A stretch of 64,000 nt of DNA, from assembly GCA_963768075.1 (NCBI GenBank), contig CAVYHD010000033.1, positions 1,116,001 to 1,180,000 on the forward strand, in the 5' to 3' direction. The notes beneath the pieces are model-generated. The model did no database searches. It worked only from the letters and a program-made list of their open reading frames with translations, and was not told the DNA's origin. Below are positions 63,181 through 64,000 of this stretch, piece after piece. Within the stretch, counting starts at the first letter, position 1. Each line of letters begins with the position of its first letter. The position numbers and the translations under genes were made by a program. Source of the DNA: QHXW01 sp963768075 (GTDB lineage: Bacteria > Acidobacteriota > Terriglobia > Bryobacterales > Bryobacteraceae).

Positions 63181-63430
63181 TGTATGGACCGGCCGCGCGT
63201 TGCAAGCCGAAAATGATGATTTGAAGAAGTTGGTCTTGCGCTTCTGTATCCGGCCTGTTGACGGAGCCTTTGAGCTCCTGGCCATCATGGATATCCGCGC
63301 GCGTTCGATCTCATTCGCGTCTCGGCCCCGAAGGCCAGAAGGGCCACCTGATCACGAACGCGCTGGCGAGAACCTTTTCTCCATCTCCTCTTTCCGACTC
63401 GCAGACCTCGGCGGGAAAGCCAACTCTTGC
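63181..63430 (-). ncRNA. Conserved non-coding end of an IS110-family element (bridge-RNA candidate), copy 2
   Basis: The counterpart of 57858-58110, lying 55 bp after the stop of the third transposase, in the same orientation. It shares TGTATGGACC, GCGTTGCAAG, GAGCTC, CCATCATGGA, TTTTCTCCATCTC and CGCAGACCTCGG, with divergence between blocks. Conservation despite different transposases suggests a functional RNA or end sequence. Confidence 0.5.
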
Positions 63431-63484
63431 TTTCGGATCAGCTTGAACCGTCAGCCATCCCCTTCGTGAACTTTAGCGTTTTCG

Positions 63485-64000
63485 TTAGGCTGCTGCCTTG
63501 GTGACGCGCGCTTCATAATTGCGCTCTTGTGCCAGCACCGTCCAGGCGATCCGTGCCAGCTTGTTGGCGAGAGCCGCGGCCAAAACGTTACGGTGCAGGC
63601 GCTGAGCAGCGCGCCCGAGCCAGACTCCGAAACTATGCTTCGGCCAGCTCGCCGGCCGCAATAGAATGACCCGAGCTGCTTGCACGAAGAGCGTGCGTAA
63701 GTAGCCGTTGCCGCGCTTGGTGATGCGCCCGAGGATGGTTCGGTCTCCGGTCGACATCTGCTTAGGGACGAGCCCGATCCAAGCCGAAAAATCCCGTCCT
63801 CTAGCGAATGCCGCGCCGCTGCCGATCGCTGCGACCATCGCGCTCGAGATGATCGGACCGATGCCCGGCACGGTCATGACCCTTCGACAACTGTCATCAC
63901 TCTTTGCCAAAGTCTCGATCTCATCGGTCACGGGTTCAATTCGTTCATCGAGCTGCCGCCAGTCACTGGCAAGATCAGCAACGACGCGCACCATGCGTGG
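63485..64000 (-). CDS. IS110-family transposase, C-terminal part (5' end outside window)
   Basis: The last 170 residues of a transposase related to the one at 58195. VMTVPGIGPIISSAMVAAIG, GRDFSAWIGLVPKQMSTGDR, ITKRGNGYLRTLFVQAARVI and ANKLARIAWTVLAQERNYEA correspond to the same blocks there, with clear divergence, so it is a different element of the same group. The frame is open to the end of the window. Confidence 0.9.
   Translation of the reverse strand, partial: PRMVRVVADLASDWRQLDERIEPVTDEIETLAKSDDSCRRVMTVPGIGPIISSAMVAAIGSGAAFARGRDFSAWIGLVPKQMSTGDRTILGRITKRGNGYLRTLFVQAARVILLRPASWPKHSFGVWLGRAAQRLHRNVLAAALANKLARIAWTVLAQERNYEARVTKAAA

Overview
The window comes from a GC-rich alphaproteobacterium of the order Hyphomicrobiales, most like Bradyrhizobium, Rhodoplanes or Pseudolabrys. 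The reasons are the mix of genes (FixJ-type regulators, PmtA-like lipid methylation, DUF2254, GlsB/YidB/DUF1097 small stress proteins, DUF1326/DUF2182, IS1182 and IS110 transposases) and many small proteins of a kind typical of that group. I recognised no rRNA, tRNA, CRISPR array or prophage. All assignments come from reading the sequence; no database was searched.

Layout. 0-0.6 kb: the 3' end of a sulfatase. 0.6-5.9 kb: a heavy-metal RND efflux system (cusA-like pump, truncated; cusB-like adaptor; divergent NodT-type outer membrane factor). 5.97-7.97 kb: a minus-strand run of five small unknown genes, two of them related to each other. 8.1-10.5 kb: an unknown gene, a 43-residue membrane protein and a DUF2254 protein. 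11.05-19.2 kb: the high-affinity potassium operon kdpFABCDE. 19.3-26.3 kb: a glutathione S-transferase and a membrane-lipid neighbourhood (psd, a membrane-anchored class III aminotransferase, an Mpo1-like protein, a PmtA-like methyltransferase, a glycosyltransferase and a YbhN/LPG-synthase-like membrane protein). 26.5-32.4 kb: a TolC-like protein, a membrane cNMP-binding protein, a formylglycine-generating enzyme, small exported proteins and an L,D-transpeptidase. 32.7-45.5 kb: two response regulators, a MASE1-PAS histidine kinase and many small membrane, exported or stress proteins. 46-54.8 kb: SRPBCC protein, class III cyclase, a DUF1326-DUF1326-DUF2182 operon, SRAP protein, a glutathione S-transferase broken by a stop codon, and a DUF1254 protein. 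54.9-59.4 kb: a nest of IS1182 and two IS110-family elements. 59.5-64 kb: a cyclase-TPR pseudogene, a chemotaxis-type receptor and a third IS110-family element running off the end.

The most interesting signals are not protein families. (1) A roughly 65-bp element, GTAT-N38-GTTC-N12-GGTCC with an internal palindrome, lies ahead of four loci at 33.4, 33.8, 38.2 and 41.9 kb; three copies keep identical spacing. It looks like a shared promoter/leader for small envelope or stress genes. (2) Two IS110-family transposases of different sequence share about 250 bp of conserved non-coding DNA just after their stop codons, where IS1111-type elements are expected to encode a bridge RNA. (3) The lipid neighbourhood and the CxC-x3-CxC DUF1326/DUF2182 operon are plausible under-described pathways.

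Quality caution: between about 11 and 27 kb nearly every gene is cut by single-base frame breaks while the protein sequence on either side stays good. From 27 to 54 kb frames are almost all intact. This pattern suggests base-calling or assembly error in the first part. Two larger defects, in cusA and in the cyclase-TPR gene, look like deletions.
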